This document shows, one piece after another, positions 8,609-18,969 of a stretch of DNA of 64,000 bases. The translations under genes were made by a program, and so were the position numbers. Below the pieces are notes generated by a model. It did not search any database. It worked only from the letters and a program-made list of their open reading frames with translations, and was not told the DNA's origin. Position 1 is the stretch's first letter. Every line of letters begins with the position of its first letter. Source of the DNA: Periweissella fabaria (lineage in GTDB: Bacteria; Bacillota; Bacilli; Lactobacillales; Lactobacillaceae); NCBI RefSeq assembly GCF_918814575.1, contig NZ_CAKKNS010000004.1:124001-188000 (forward strand). Direction: 5' to 3'.

Positions 8609-9496
8609 CTAATATTTCCGTAATGCAACTTGCGTAACAGAATGATTAGTCCCTTTTTCTATGATTATATCGGCTAATGAACGTGCCGGTAAAATACATT
8701 CTTTTAAATTACGTTCATTAACTGTCTGCCAGACTTCCGCAGCTAGCTTAGTTGCTGCGGAGCGATTACTAATAAATTTATGGTAATAACTAGTTGGCTC
8801 ATGTTCAGCAGCATCAATTAAGCGTTCAAAGCGTTGCATAAACCAATTTTTGATTAACGCCGTTGGAGCATCAATATAAATCGTTAAATCCATTAAATCA
8901 ATTGGGGCTAACGCTTGTCCATGCCGATGTAAAGCATTAACGCCTTCTAAAATAACAATATCAGGCTCATCAATCAATTGAACTTGATTGGGTAAGACAT
9001 CGTAATACTCATGCGAATAGACCGGAACACTAATATCGGGGTGGCGTTCTTTGACCGCTTTTAAAAAAGTAATCATTGCTTCTATATTATATGATTCTGG
9101 AAACCCTTTCCGATCAGTTAAGTTTAGACTTGCCAAAATTTGGTTATTATATAGGAAGTTATCCGTTGTCACAATTTCAATTTTAGCTTCTGGTAATGCT
9201 TCAGCTAATAATTGTTTGATTGTTTTAGCTATCGTTGACTTACCTACAGCAACACTCCCGGTTAAACCAATAACAAACGGTTTGACTTTACCAGTTGGTT
9301 GCCCCAAAATATCTTGCCACATCATTTCAGCCGCATGGTTATGTTGCATTTTAGTAATCACCAATGGCACTAGGGCTTGATAATCCGCTTGTAAGGTCGC
9401 TGTCATAGGCAACTGCCAATCATGTAACGGAGCAAACTCAACCCCAATTGCTCGCCACGCTGCCGCGTTCAAGACATTATAGTTTACATTTGCCAC
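8609..9496 (-). CDS. coaA: Type I pantothenate kinase
   Basis: Phosphorylates pantothenate with ATP, the first committed step of coenzyme A synthesis. The 295 residues contain the P-loop GLTGSVAVGKST (about 77-88), the TTDNFLYNN segment and the EGVNAL motif typical of the prokaryotic type I (CoaA) family related to uridine kinase. Length is normal (about 300-316). It follows helD with a gap of 4 nt and ends in a strong terminator, so both are probably co-transcribed. Confidence 0.94.
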   Translation of the reverse strand: MANVNYNVLNAAAWRAIGVEFAPLHDWQLPMTATLQADYQALVPLVITKMQHNHAAEMMWQDILGQPTGKVKPFVIGLTGSVAVGKSTIAKTIKQLLAEALPEAKIEIVTTDNFLYNNQILASLNLTDRKGFPESYNIEAMITFLKAVKERHPDISVPVYSHEYYDVLPNQVQLIDEPDIVILEGVNALHRHGQALAPIDLMDLTIYIDAPTALIKNWFMQRFERLIDAAEHEPTSYYHKFISNRSAATKLAAEVWQTVNERNLKECILPARSLADIIIEKGTNHSVTQVALRKY

Positions 9497-9500
9497 TAGT

Positions 9501-11792
9501 TTATTCTACCTCGTATAAGTCCGTATTCACCCGATCAAGTAATGGTGTCACACTACCACAAGCTAAGAGGGTTAACTCATGCATCGCCCGTGACGCAATC
9601 GTGTAAATTAATTGCCGTTCACTTTCTGATGGATAATTAGCCGCCGAAACATCCCAAGCCACAACTGCATCAAATTCAAGCCCCTTAGCTAAATATGATG
9701 GCACAATGATTACACCTGGTACTAAACGTTGGTTTTCAGAACGAATCAACGTTGCTTTGACATTAGCTGCTTTCAAGACGGCATCCACAGCCAAACCTTC
9801 CGCTAACGTCTTTGTAATAATAGCCGTTGTTTCATGGGCTGCATTGTTGGTGGCAATCTGTTTTACTAAGCGGGCTTCCATTGCTGGCATTGTATCAAAT
9901 TGCGCCAATACTGGTTTAGCACCATTCCGATTAAACGCAATAATTTGTTCCCCATTTACGAGTAACTCTTTTGAGAAGTCCGTAATTTGTTGAGTTGACC
10001 GGTATGTCTTCGTTAATTGCACAACACTTGTCTTTTCCGGATCAAACATCGCACCTAACTCATGTAACAGCGTTTTGGAATTTTCTTTCGTAAAGATTGC
10101 TTGGTTCAAATCACCAAGCATTGTGAATTTTGCTTTTGGAAAACTAAACTTCAAAAAGGCCAATTGGAAAGCTGAATAATCTTGAATTTCATCAATGAAG
10201 ACAAAACGAATATCACGTTCACCACGTTTACCAGTAATTAAATCATATAAGTAGAGATAAGTTGAAACATCCGCTAAGGTCATTTGCTTAGTTTTGAATT
10301 CGGTAACCGTTCGAGCAACACTAGCTTCCCAATCTGCAGTTGAAATATCCCATTTACGTAAATCGGTCATTTTTGGTACATTTCGTAAAAAGGCCGCAAA
10401 TTGCGCATTTACATTAATGAAACGGTTACGGTGAATAGCTGTTGCAATTGGCTTAAAGGCATTAACAACAATTTTACGTGCTAAGAAGTTATATTCCTTT
10501 TCTTCTGACGCAAATTCGCGGGGTTGGTCCCCAAATAATGAATCAATTTCGGTTTTAGTTAAGTTTTGAATTGCTTCTTCAACCCATTTTTCCTTCAATT
10601 CATTCCCAATGCGGCCATTTAACGATGATGTTAAGCGCTCTTTGGTTGCATCTAGACGTTGTCCCAACTTATATTGTTCATTGTAACCATAGTAAATTTT
10701 AGCCATGTGGTCTTTATCAAAGAACGGCTTGCCTTGGAAATTAATATCTTTGAAGCGTAAATTACCTTTATTAAGGGTTTTAGCATATTTTTCAACTAAT
10801 TTGAAGAACGCTAAGCTCCCTTTAAAGCGGGTAATATTCTCGTTAGCCATATCGTTGTGTTCTTCAAAGCGTTCTTGTAATGTTTCAACTTGAATCTTCG
10901 GTAAGCGGCGCATCGCATATTGGTAATACGTCATTTGCACCATGTTTTGTTCCCCAAGTTCAGGTAGCACTTGATCAATATAGTCATTAAATAATTGGTT
11001 TGGACTAAATAAAACAACTTGGCCACTGTTTAAATTACCACGGTACCGGTATAGCAAGTACGCTACCCGTTGCAAGACGGCCGCTGTTTTACCTGAACCA
11101 GCCGCCCCTTGAACAAACAATAAGTCCGCACTCGTATTCCGGATAATTTTGTTTTGTTCCTTTTGAATTGTCGTCACAATACTCTTCATCTTCGTATCTG
11201 ACTCACCACTCAAGGCATCAAGTAACATTTGGTCACCAACTGCTTCATCAGTATCAAAGATTGTTACGATGACCCCATCTTCAATCTGGAATTGGCGTTT
11301 CAATTGGACATTGACATTTTGTTTACCATCTGGGGTTGTGTATTCCACATTTCCCAGTCCACCATCATAATAAATTGATGAAATTGGAGCTCGCCAGTCG
11401 TAAATCAAAAAGTGATCAGGGGTATCTGAAAATGAACCTAAACCAATATAAATTGTTTCGGCTTTTTCTTCACCCTTTTCTTGAAAGTCAATTCGAGCAA
11501 AGTAAGGATTCACTTTTAATTTTTGTAATGTTTCTAAACGTTTTGTGGCGTTTTGAAAACTATTTTGGCGTTCAATCAACATTTGTTGTTGTTGGCGAAC
11601 TGATAATGCGGTATCTAAAATATTTTCATAAGTACTCGTCTTAATCCGGACATCGCCCCATGATTTTTCAATATCAGCACGATCATTAGAAGTCCGATCA
11701 AGTTCTTGTTGCGTTTTTTGCTGGGCAATTTCTAGTTTTTCATTAACTTGGTCCAGGTAATTTTGTTCAAAGGTGTAGTTGGAATCTGTCAT
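9501..11792 (-). CDS. helD: RNA polymerase recycling helicase-like motor HelD
   Basis: HelD is a UvrD-like superfamily 1 ATPase that removes stalled RNA polymerase from DNA in Gram-positive bacteria. The 763 residues show an N-terminal coiled coil (about 1-75) that reaches into the polymerase secondary channel, Walker A AAGSGKTAAVLQR (about 229-241), Walker B FVFIDEIQDYS (about 552-562), TKTYRST (motif IV region) and C-terminal motifs including KGLEFDAVV. It lies 4 nt upstream of coaA. UvrD/PcrA itself is longer and differently organised, so HelD is the better call. Confidence 0.9.
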   Translation of the reverse strand: MTDSNYTFEQNYLDQVNEKLEIAQQKTQQELDRTSNDRADIEKSWGDVRIKTSTYENILDTALSVRQQQQMLIERQNSFQNATKRLETLQKLKVNPYFARIDFQEKGEEKAETIYIGLGSFSDTPDHFLIYDWRAPISSIYYDGGLGNVEYTTPDGKQNVNVQLKRQFQIEDGVIVTIFDTDEAVGDQMLLDALSGESDTKMKSIVTTIQKEQNKIIRNTSADLLFVQGAAGSGKTAAVLQRVAYLLYRYRGNLNSGQVVLFSPNQLFNDYIDQVLPELGEQNMVQMTYYQYAMRRLPKIQVETLQERFEEHNDMANENITRFKGSLAFFKLVEKYAKTLNKGNLRFKDINFQGKPFFDKDHMAKIYYGYNEQYKLGQRLDATKERLTSSLNGRIGNELKEKWVEEAIQNLTKTEIDSLFGDQPREFASEEKEYNFLARKIVVNAFKPIATAIHRNRFINVNAQFAAFLRNVPKMTDLRKWDISTADWEASVARTVTEFKTKQMTLADVSTYLYLYDLITGKRGERDIRFVFIDEIQDYSAFQLAFLKFSFPKAKFTMLGDLNQAIFTKENSKTLLHELGAMFDPEKTSVVQLTKTYRSTQQITDFSKELLVNGEQIIAFNRNGAKPVLAQFDTMPAMEARLVKQIATNNAAHETTAIITKTLAEGLAVDAVLKAANVKATLIRSENQRLVPGVIIVPSYLAKGLEFDAVVAWDVSAANYPSESERQLIYTIASRAMHELTLLACGSVTPLLDRVNTDLYEVE

Positions 11793-11949
11793 ATATACTC
11801 TCGCTTTATTTTATATCTGGGCCCATCGGCCTAATAACATTTTTGCTACTACTTGGCTATCAATTATACGCTAGCCACCGCTTTAATGCCATCTTATGTT
11901 ACTATATTAGTATCAAAGTCTTTAACTTTTCAAAAAGGAGTATTTAAAA

Positions 11950-12633
11950 ATGCAACCAATCAATATTTACCTCGTACGTCATGGACAAACTTTCTTTAAC
12001 AAATACGATCGTTTCCAAGGTTGGAGTGATATCGACCTTACGGAAAAAGGAATTGCCGATGGTCATCGAGCTGGTAACCTTTTAAAGGATATCCGTTTTG
12101 ATGCTGCTTATTCAAGTGATCTCCCACGCGCTTTTAAAACAGCGACCTACATTCTTGAAGAAAATACGCAAACTGATATTGTCGCACCAACTCCTTTGAA
12201 GGCCTTCCGGGAACAATTCTTTGGTACATTTGAAGGTGTTAGCGGTCCTGATGCGGTCCTTGACATTGTTAAATGTGCACCTGCTAAAGCGGCACACATC
12301 ACAACTTTCTCTGATTTATTAACGGCAATCGGGGCTGATGCAACCCTTGATGCAATTCACGCTGCTGATCCCGAACACGATGCCGAAGATTCTCAACATT
12401 TCTGGACCCGCATTGAAGCCGGCTTTGATCGTCTTCGCCAACTTCACCCTGATGGTGGCGATATTTTACTCGTTTCTCACGGGGCAACAATTCGTAGTAT
12501 TGCTGGCCGTTTTGGTGACGCTGCTTTTGAAGGCCACGCACCAGCCAATGGTAGTATCACCAAATTAATTCTTACTGAAGATGCCATTAAAGTTGCTTAC
12601 TACAGCGTTACTGACGAATTACCCGCTAACTAA
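11950..12633 (+). CDS. Histidine phosphatase family protein (phosphoglycerate-mutase-like)
   Basis: A 227-residue member of the branch that includes cofactor-dependent phosphoglycerate mutase and broad phosphatases. The catalytic motif LVRHGQTFFN (about 8-17) and the second histidine in VSHGATIRS (about 176-184) are present. An insertion around residues 100-140 makes it longer than GpmB. AAAAAGGAG precedes the ATG. It lies 20 nt upstream of hflX on the same strand. True substrate is unknown; small phosphorylated metabolites are likely. Confidence 0.85.
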   Translation: MQPINIYLVRHGQTFFNKYDRFQGWSDIDLTEKGIADGHRAGNLLKDIRFDAAYSSDLPRAFKTATYILEENTQTDIVAPTPLKAFREQFFGTFEGVSGPDAVLDIVKCAPAKAAHITTFSDLLTAIGADATLDAIHAADPEHDAEDSQHFWTRIEAGFDRLRQLHPDGGDILLVSHGATIRSIAGRFGDAAFEGHAPANGSITKLILTEDAIKVAYYSVTDELPAN

Positions 12634-12653
12634 AAAGGTAATAAGGTATATTT

Positions 12654-13937
12654 ATGACAACAGAAGAAGCAAGCACATTACAACCCGTAATTATTGCTGG
12701 GCTTGATAATAACGATCCTAGCTTTGACTATTCTATGGAAGAACTCGCCAACTTAGTCTCTGCTAACAATATGATCGTTCAAGAAACCCTTACTCAAAAA
12801 CTTGACCGTCCTAATGCTGGTACTTATTTTGGTAAAGGTAAAGTTGAAGAACTTGCACAATTAGTTGCAGAAACTGACATCAAATTTGTTATCACAAATG
12901 ATGAATTGTCACCTTCACAAATTCGTAATATTGAAGCTGCCACAAAAGCAACGGTTGTTGACCGAACAGGGCTAATTTTAGATATTTTTGCTAATCGCGC
13001 CCGTTCTAAAGAAGCTAAGCTACAAGTGGCTATTGCCCGCTTGAAGTATCAATTACCACGTCTACGTACTAGTATGAACGTGCGGTTGGATCAACAAACT
13101 GGGGCAACTGGGAGTGGCTTTACAAGTCGGGGTTCCGGTGAATCAAAACTGGAAATGGACCGCCGGACAATTGAAAAAAACATTGCCCACTTAAAAGAAG
13201 AACTTGAAGCGATTAGTAAATCTGAAACAACTCGTCGGACCCAACGTGACAAAGCTGGAATTCCAACCGTTGCGTTAGTCGGCTATACTAACTCTGGTAA
13301 ATCAACAACAATGAACGGTTTAGTCCGGATGTTTGGTGAAGGTGAAGATAAACAAGTCTTCGAAAAGAACATGCTTTTTGCAACTTTGGATACTTCCGTT
13401 CGTTCATTAACCTTACCCGATCAAAAGCAATTCTTATTGAGTGATACGGTTGGATTTGTTTCGAAGCTCCCTCACAACTTGGTGAGCGCCTTTCGGCAAA
13501 CTTTGGCCGAAGCCGCTCAAGCTGACTTGTTAATCCAAGTTGTTGATTATTCTGATCCAAATCATAAAGAAATGATGGCAACAACTGAAAAGACCCTCCA
13601 TGAAATCGGGGTTAAGGGCATTCCTATGGTTATTGGTTATAATAAAGCTGATAAAATGGATGATGTTATTTTCCCAAGTCGTGAAGGCGATAACTTAGTT
13701 TATTCTGCACGCGATGAAGCATCTCTGCTTACTTTAATTGATATTATTAAAGAAAAGATTTTCACCGATTATGAAATTCATGACTTACTAATTCCGTTTA
13801 GTGATGGTCAAGTAGTTACATATTTGAATGAAAACGCCCACATTTTAACTACTGAATATACTGAAAATGGGACCCTCCTCAACGTGGAACTGCACACAGC
13901 TGATGCGGCCCGTTTCAGTAAATACTTTGCTGATTAG
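12654..13937 (+). CDS. hflX: Ribosome-associated GTPase HflX
   Basis: HflX splits stalled ribosomes and binds the 50S subunit. The 427 residues contain the N-terminal domain with the glycine-rich segment NAGTYFGKGKVEEL (about 53-66), the Arg-rich coiled region ending in GSGESKLEMDRR, and a GTPase domain with G1 GYTNSGKST (about 207-215), G3 DTVGF and G4 NKAD. It forms a pair with the upstream phosphatase gene and ends in a strong terminator. Confidence 0.95.
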   Translation: MTTEEASTLQPVIIAGLDNNDPSFDYSMEELANLVSANNMIVQETLTQKLDRPNAGTYFGKGKVEELAQLVAETDIKFVITNDELSPSQIRNIEAATKATVVDRTGLILDIFANRARSKEAKLQVAIARLKYQLPRLRTSMNVRLDQQTGATGSGFTSRGSGESKLEMDRRTIEKNIAHLKEELEAISKSETTRRTQRDKAGIPTVALVGYTNSGKSTTMNGLVRMFGEGEDKQVFEKNMLFATLDTSVRSLTLPDQKQFLLSDTVGFVSKLPHNLVSAFRQTLAEAAQADLLIQVVDYSDPNHKEMMATTEKTLHEIGVKGIPMVIGYNKADKMDDVIFPSREGDNLVYSARDEASLLTLIDIIKEKIFTDYEIHDLLIPFSDGQVVTYLNENAHILTTEYTENGTLLNVELHTADAARFSKYFAD

Positions 13938-13942
13938 GCAAT

Positions 13943-13979
13943 AAAAAACGAAGTCAATGGACTTCGTTTTTTTATTTTT
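13943..13979 (+). terminator. Terminator of hflX
   Basis: AAAACGAAGTC / GACTTCGTTTT with a short loop, followed by a long T-tract, begins a few nt after the hflX stop. Confidence 0.9.
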
Positions 13980-14067
13980 GCAGCACTATATTAGACATAT
14001 CAGGTACAATAGCTTACAATTGTACCTTAACTACTTAAACTAAACTTATTTAAAGGAGACTTTATCA

Positions 14068-14679
14068 ATGACGCAACAAGAACAAATGTTGACAGGTCAA
14101 ATTTACGACTCTGGTGATGCTACCTTATTAGCATTACGGCAAAAAGCCCGCAAACTCAGCCAAGATTATAATAATTTGGCTGATGGCGATCCCAAACGGG
14201 CAAGTATTATCGCCGACCTAATTCCCAATATGGGGACTGAATGTGAAATTCAAGGACCCATCGCTTGGGATTATGGTCGCTTTACAACAATCGGTAACCA
14301 AGTTTTTATTAACTATAATTTTACCGCCCTTGACTGTGCCCCAATTACAATTGGTGATAACGTTTTGATTGGCCCTAATGTTTCATTACTAACACCAATG
14401 CACCCTCTTCGGTATCAACAACGTAATATTCAGGCGCGCCCTGATGGCAGTCTCTACAGTCTTGAGTATGCTAAACCAATTACGATTGAGAAAAATTGTT
14501 GGTTAGCTGGTAATGTTACCGTCATTGGTGGGATAACCATCGGTGAAGGTTCTGTTATCGGGGCCGGCAGTGTCGTCACCCGTGATATTCCCGCTAATTC
14601 ATTAGCCGTTGGGAACCCTTGTCGTGTCATTCGAGAAATTACCGCAGATGACGATTTGGAAATGCCTGAAATTTTCTAA
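14068..14679 (+). CDS. Sugar O-acetyltransferase (Maa/LacA family)
   Basis: Transfers acetyl from acetyl-CoA to a hydroxyl of maltose, galactosides or similar sugars. The 203 residues start with the Maa-type helix (MLTGQIYDSGDATLLALR) and continue as a left-handed beta-helix of hexapeptide repeats (about 75-185). The segment with LLTPMHPL holds the catalytic His, and VIGAGSVVTRDIPANSLAVG closes the fold. AAAGGAG precedes the ATG. It is monocistronic between two terminators. Confidence 0.92.
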   Translation: MTQQEQMLTGQIYDSGDATLLALRQKARKLSQDYNNLADGDPKRASIIADLIPNMGTECEIQGPIAWDYGRFTTIGNQVFINYNFTALDCAPITIGDNVLIGPNVSLLTPMHPLRYQQRNIQARPDGSLYSLEYAKPITIEKNCWLAGNVTVIGGITIGEGSVIGAGSVVTRDIPANSLAVGNPCRVIREITADDDLEMPEIF

Positions 14680-14688
14680 TTACAAACC

Positions 14689-14721
14689 AAAAAAGCCGTT
14701 CGCTAATGCGAACGGCTTTTT
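14689..14721. terminator. Bidirectional terminator between maa-like gene and xpkA
   Basis: AAAAGCCGTTCGC / GCGAACGGCTTTT is a perfect 13-bp stem with a TAAT loop; A- and T-runs allow termination from both converging genes. Confidence 0.9.
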
Positions 14722-14762
14722 CATATTTACTATTAGTAACAGCAGAGTTAATCGGCAGTAGA

Positions 14763-17207
14763 TTACTTCTTAAGAGCTGACCATTTCCAATCAGTAAATT
14801 CTGGAATATCGATACCTTCGTTACGAGTAACTTCGAAGTGGCGAGCCAAGATAGCGTCCATTTCAGCAGTAATTTCAGCGATCTTATCAGCAGCAACAAC
14901 ACCTTCAAGCTTAGTAAGGGCATCCTTAACTTGGTTGAAACGGTCGATTTGTGAGTAAACACGCATGTCGTAAGTAGTAGTGATATCACCTTCTTCACGG
15001 TAACCGTGAACATCAAGGTTGTGGTTGTGACGGTCGAAGAATACGTCCTTAACAAGGTCTTCGTAACCGTGGAATGCGAATACAACTGGCTTATCAGTAG
15101 TGAAGATAGCGTCGAATTCAGCATCTGAGATTGCACGTGGGTCTTGCTTCTTAAGACGTAAGAAGTCAACAACGTTCACGTAACGAATCTTCAATTCAGG
15201 AAGCTTTTGGTTAAGTAACCAAACAGCAGCCAATGCTTCGATAGTTGGTTCAGTACCAGCTGAAGCAAATACGATATCTGGAGTTTCGTCAGCAGATACA
15301 GTAGAAGCCCAGTCGATAACCTTAAGACCATCTTCAACTAATTCAGTTGCTTCGTCAATAGTAAACCATTGTTGACGTGGTTGCTTAGAAGCAACGATCA
15401 AGTTGATAGTTTGGTTCAAGCGCAATGACTTGTCGGCAACGGCTAACAATGAGTTACCATCGGCAGGCAAGAATTCACGGATGTACTTAGTCTTCTTTTC
15501 AGCCAAGTGAGTCAATAGACCTGGATCTTGGTGAGTGTAACCGTTGTGGTCTTGTTGGAAAGCAGTTGAAGTTGCGATCAAGTTCAATGAAGGGTACTTG
15601 TTACGCCACTTGATTTCGTCTGCTTGACGGTACCACTTGAAGATTTGAGTAATCATTGAGTCAACAACACGCAAGAATGATTCGTATGATGCGAAGAATC
15701 CGCGACGACCAGTCAATGTGTATGCTTCTAACCAACCTTCAGCTTGGTGTTCTGAAAGTTGTGAATCAATGATACGACCTGAAGCAGCAACCTTTTCGTC
15801 GTTACCTTCACGTACGTCTTCCATCCATTGACGGTCAGTAACGCTAAATAAGTCCCAAAGACGGTTTGACATAGTTTCGTCAGGTCCGAAGAAACGGAAG
15901 TCTTCCATGTTTTGTAATGTAACGTCCTTCAAGTAAGTTGAAAGAACGAACATATCCATGTTACGGTTACCGTCAGCAAGTTCAGTACCACGAGTTTCTT
16001 CAGTGATTTCGTTAGCGTAATCACGGAAGTTAGGTAAGTTCAATTGCTTAGGTTCTTCACCGCGGGCAACACCACCGTTAGCAATTGGGTTCATTGACAT
16101 ACGCTTGTCACCCTTAGGTGCAAGGTCGATCAAGAATTGCTTAGGAGTACCATCTTCGTTGAACAATTCAGTTGGACGGTATGAATCCATCCAAGCAACG
16201 AATGCATCAAGATCTTCGTTGAAGTTCTTGTCTTTTGATGAGAATTCCAATGGAACTTGGTGTGAACGGAATGAATCTTCAACTGGAAGACCCTTTTCGT
16301 TGTGAGTAGGACCACCCCAACCCTTTGGAAGACGTGCAATGATAACTGGCCAGAATGGTACTTCACCATCTTGGTAGCGACCGTTTTCACGAGCATCTTT
16401 TTGGATTGCTTGGATGTCTGCGATTGCTTCGTCGAATACTTTAGCAGCCAACTTGTGGTATGCCATGTAATCGTGGATGTCGTCGTTTTCGATGAAACGT
16501 GGTGACCATCCGAAACCTTCGAAGTACTTAGTCAATTGTTCATCTGAGTAACGTGACAAGATAGTTGGGTTTGAAATCTTGAAACCGTTAAGGTCAAGAA
16601 TTGGCAATACCGCACCATCAGTCTTAGGGTTGATGAACTTGTTTGATTGCCATGCAGCCATAAGTGGACCAGTTTCTGATTCACCATCACCGACAACAAC
16701 GAAACCAATTTGGTCTGGGTTATCCAAGATAGCACCCACACCGTGTGAAAGTGAGTAACCAAGTTCTCCACCTTCGTGAAGTGAACCTGGAGTTTGTGCA
16801 GTTGCGTGAGAACCAACACCACCTGGGAATGAGAAGCTCTTGTAAAGCTTGTTCAAACCAGCAAGGTCGCGAGTGATTTCTGGATAATCTTCAGTGTATG
16901 AACCGTCAATCCATGAGTTAGAGAACATAACTTGACCGGCGTGACCAGGTCCTTCAACATAAAACATGTTCAAGTCGTACTTGTTGATCAAACGTGATGC
17001 GTGTGCATACAAGAAAGTTTGACCTGAAACAGTACCCCAGTGTCCGATTGGTTTTGCCTTAACATCAGCTTGAGTAAGTGGAGTGTTAGTAACTGAGAAC
17101 AATGCGTTGTCCTTCAAGAAGATAACACCAGCTGAGATGTAAGTAGTTGCACGCCACCAGGCGTCAACTTGTTCCAAATATTCTAATGAATCGTAATCTA
17201 CTGCCAT
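14763..17207 (-). CDS. xpkA: Xylulose-5-phosphate/fructose-6-phosphate phosphoketolase
   Basis: The key enzyme of heterolactic fermentation: with thiamine diphosphate and phosphate it cleaves xylulose 5-phosphate to glyceraldehyde 3-phosphate and acetyl phosphate. The 814 residues contain the phosphoketolase signatures [18 protein letters not shown] (about 143-160), the TPP-binding GDGESETGP (about 174-182) and [12 protein letters not shown] (about 540-551). Length is typical (790-830). Codon use is visibly biased (many GTT/GAA/CGT-type optimal codons), as expected for one of the most abundant proteins in the cell. GGAG precedes the ATG, and the gene is monocistronic. Confidence 0.97.
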   Translation of the reverse strand: MAVDYDSLEYLEQVDAWWRATTYISAGVIFLKDNALFSVTNTPLTQADVKAKPIGHWGTVSGQTFLYAHASRLINKYDLNMFYVEGPGHAGQVMFSNSWIDGSYTEDYPEITRDLAGLNKLYKSFSFPGGVGSHATAQTPGSLHEGGELGYSLSHGVGAILDNPDQIGFVVVGDGESETGPLMAAWQSNKFINPKTDGAVLPILDLNGFKISNPTILSRYSDEQLTKYFEGFGWSPRFIENDDIHDYMAYHKLAAKVFDEAIADIQAIQKDARENGRYQDGEVPFWPVIIARLPKGWGGPTHNEKGLPVEDSFRSHQVPLEFSSKDKNFNEDLDAFVAWMDSYRPTELFNEDGTPKQFLIDLAPKGDKRMSMNPIANGGVARGEEPKQLNLPNFRDYANEITEETRGTELADGNRNMDMFVLSTYLKDVTLQNMEDFRFFGPDETMSNRLWDLFSVTDRQWMEDVREGNDEKVAASGRIIDSQLSEHQAEGWLEAYTLTGRRGFFASYESFLRVVDSMITQIFKWYRQADEIKWRNKYPSLNLIATSTAFQQDHNGYTHQDPGLLTHLAEKKTKYIREFLPADGNSLLAVADKSLRLNQTINLIVASKQPRQQWFTIDEATELVEDGLKVIDWASTVSADETPDIVFASAGTEPTIEALAAVWLLNQKLPELKIRYVNVVDFLRLKKQDPRAISDAEFDAIFTTDKPVVFAFHGYEDLVKDVFFDRHNHNLDVHGYREEGDITTTYDMRVYSQIDRFNQVKDALTKLEGVVAADKIAEITAEMDAILARHFEVTRNEGIDIPEFTDWKWSALKK

Positions 17208-17525
17208 TTGGAATAGCTCTCCTTATTAATTGGTTTTAAATTAGTTTAAAAACATGACACAATCGTCGATGTTTACAATTATTATTGTAGCTAAAATATT
17301 TAAAAAGTCAACTAATTAATCAATTGGTGCGGTCCAATTACTTAACGACCAAAAATCAACCCAATTGAGTAATTAACTTCTTATATACTACATGTCAAGT
17401 TTAACGTGTTTTAGGTGATATGGCTATTAATTTAATTGTAAAAAAAGTGTATTGAATGCTAGCGTGTGCCAAGTCGTTATCCTTTAAAATCCATTTAGAT
17501 GGCGGACAAAATTTTCCAGATAACT
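17208..17525 (-). promoter_or_regulatory. Upstream region of xpkA with an inverted repeat
   Basis: No gene is visible. The arms TACAAT (17274-17279) and ATTGTA (17284-17289) form an inverted repeat about 70 nt before the start codon, which could be an operator or part of the promoter; TTGTAA at its edge might serve as -35. I did not find a sequence fitting the cre consensus here. Confidence 0.35.
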
Positions 17526-17567
17526 AAAAAACGCCTTCGATACATAGACCATATCTAAGGCGTTTTT
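17526..17567 (-). terminator. Terminator of the flavoprotein gene
   Basis: AAAACGCCTT / AAGGCGTTTT with a long loop is followed on the minus strand by a T-run, 33 nt after the stop codon at 17601. Confidence 0.8.
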
Positions 17568-17600
17568 GATTAATATTCAGTTTTTATATCGCTTAGGGCC

Positions 17601-18920
17601 CTAATAGAAGTATCCTAAGTCGCTTTCCATCGTTGGATACGTCATAATCTGCTTAGTAACATCGTCTGCCGTTGTCTCGCTATTAACCGCAGTCACAAAC
17701 ATATTAATAATTTCATCAGCTTGTTCTGAAATTAAACTAGCCCCAACGATTTTGCCATCATGCTTAATCACGCGTGCGGATGCTTGGTCATTTAAACGCA
17801 TGTAATTAAACCAACTACTTAAATCATAATCCGTTACGTCATAGCCTTTAATTTTGGCTTCAGCCGTGCTTACTCCAACTTGGGCAATTCTTGGATGTCC
17901 ATATACCGCTGAAGAAATTACCGGATAATTAATCTCAGCAGCTGTTTGGCCATTGAGAAAATCAACTAAATAGCGTGCTTCATAGCCGGCCACCGGTGTT
18001 AAATTAGGCGTCCCAGAATTTGCTACATCCCCAGCTGCAAAAATATTCGGATTCGTTGTTTGTAAGTGGCCATTTACTTTAATGCCCTGAGAATCAAATT
18101 CAACTCCCGCAGTTGCCAAATCAAGGCCTTCAACAGCCGCATGTCGACCTGTGGCCGCAATAACTTTATCCGTCAAGAAAGTCCGGCCGTCAGTCGTTGT
18201 TACTAAAATTCGGTCAGCTTGCTTCTTTAATGAAGCTACTTCGGTATCAAATTGAAAATCAACGCCTTGGGCCGTCATTTCAGGCACAAGCTTATCAACT
18301 AACCATGGTTCAAATCCCCGTAAAAGGTGTTGATTGTGTTGCAATAAATGCACTTGAGCGCCGGCCAATTGAGCAATACTTGCAAATTCAACCGCAATAT
18401 AGCCACCACCAACTATTGTTATATCGGCTGGCAACGTTGGCATGTTCAAAAAATCCTCCGACGTCTCGGCTAATTGAGCCCCAGTGAAGGTTGGTCGGGT
18501 TGGCCGTTTACCGGTTGCAAGCACCCAAGTATTTGCTTGAATTTGCGTTCCATCAGGTAAGACAACTGTATCCGCATTAATAAACCGTGGTATCGCATGA
18601 TAAGTAGCAATATCATCACCGGTTAAGCCAGCTAATGTTCGGACCGGATGAGCATCGACATATTTTTGCTTTTTAGCCATCACCGCTGGCCAATCTATCT
18701 TTAATTGTCCTGGGACTTCCTTTTGAAATAATTGGGCTTGCCGTAAAACATCAATACTATTAACGATTATTTTTTTCGGATCACATCCCATATTGGCACA
18801 TGTCCCACCCCAGATATAATCTTCAAAAATGGCCACGCTTTTACCAGCCGTACGCATGCCATAGGCCACTGTTGTTCCAGCCGAACCTGATCCAATAATG
18901 CCAACATCATATTTAAGCAT
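17601..18920 (-). CDS. Pyridine nucleotide-disulfide oxidoreductase, glutathione-reductase-like
   Basis: A 439-residue flavoprotein with the FAD-binding GIIGSGSAGTTVAYG (about 7-21), the redox disulfide GGTCANMGCDPKK (about 39-51), an NAD(P)-binding VGGGYIAVEFASIA (about 167-180) and AAGDVANSG (FAD). The C-terminal dimerisation domain reads YPTMESDL where glutathione reductases have the catalytic HPT..E, so the active-site His is replaced by Tyr. It may reduce a low-molecular disulfide or another substrate. The start follows GAGAGGAG; an in-frame start at 18965 lacks this. It sits directly after pnuC. A broken relative lies at 53176-54529. Confidence 0.85.
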   Translation of the reverse strand: MLKYDVGIIGSGSAGTTVAYGMRTAGKSVAIFEDYIWGGTCANMGCDPKKIIVNSIDVLRQAQLFQKEVPGQLKIDWPAVMAKKQKYVDAHPVRTLAGLTGDDIATYHAIPRFINADTVVLPDGTQIQANTWVLATGKRPTRPTFTGAQLAETSEDFLNMPTLPADITIVGGGYIAVEFASIAQLAGAQVHLLQHNQHLLRGFEPWLVDKLVPEMTAQGVDFQFDTEVASLKKQADRILVTTTDGRTFLTDKVIAATGRHAAVEGLDLATAGVEFDSQGIKVNGHLQTTNPNIFAAGDVANSGTPNLTPVAGYEARYLVDFLNGQTAAEINYPVISSAVYGHPRIAQVGVSTAEAKIKGYDVTDYDLSSWFNYMRLNDQASARVIKHDGKIVGASLISEQADEIINMFVTAVNSETTADDVTKQIMTYPTMESDLGYFY

Positions 18921-18969
18921 CGTATACTCCTCTCCCATCCAAACTAAACTCAATTCGCTTTTCAAGAAC

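Noticed and set aside
14639-17000. Frames inside the phosphoketolase gene on both strands
   Set aside because: Shadows of a strongly biased coding sequence with low-complexity Leu/Thr or Val products.
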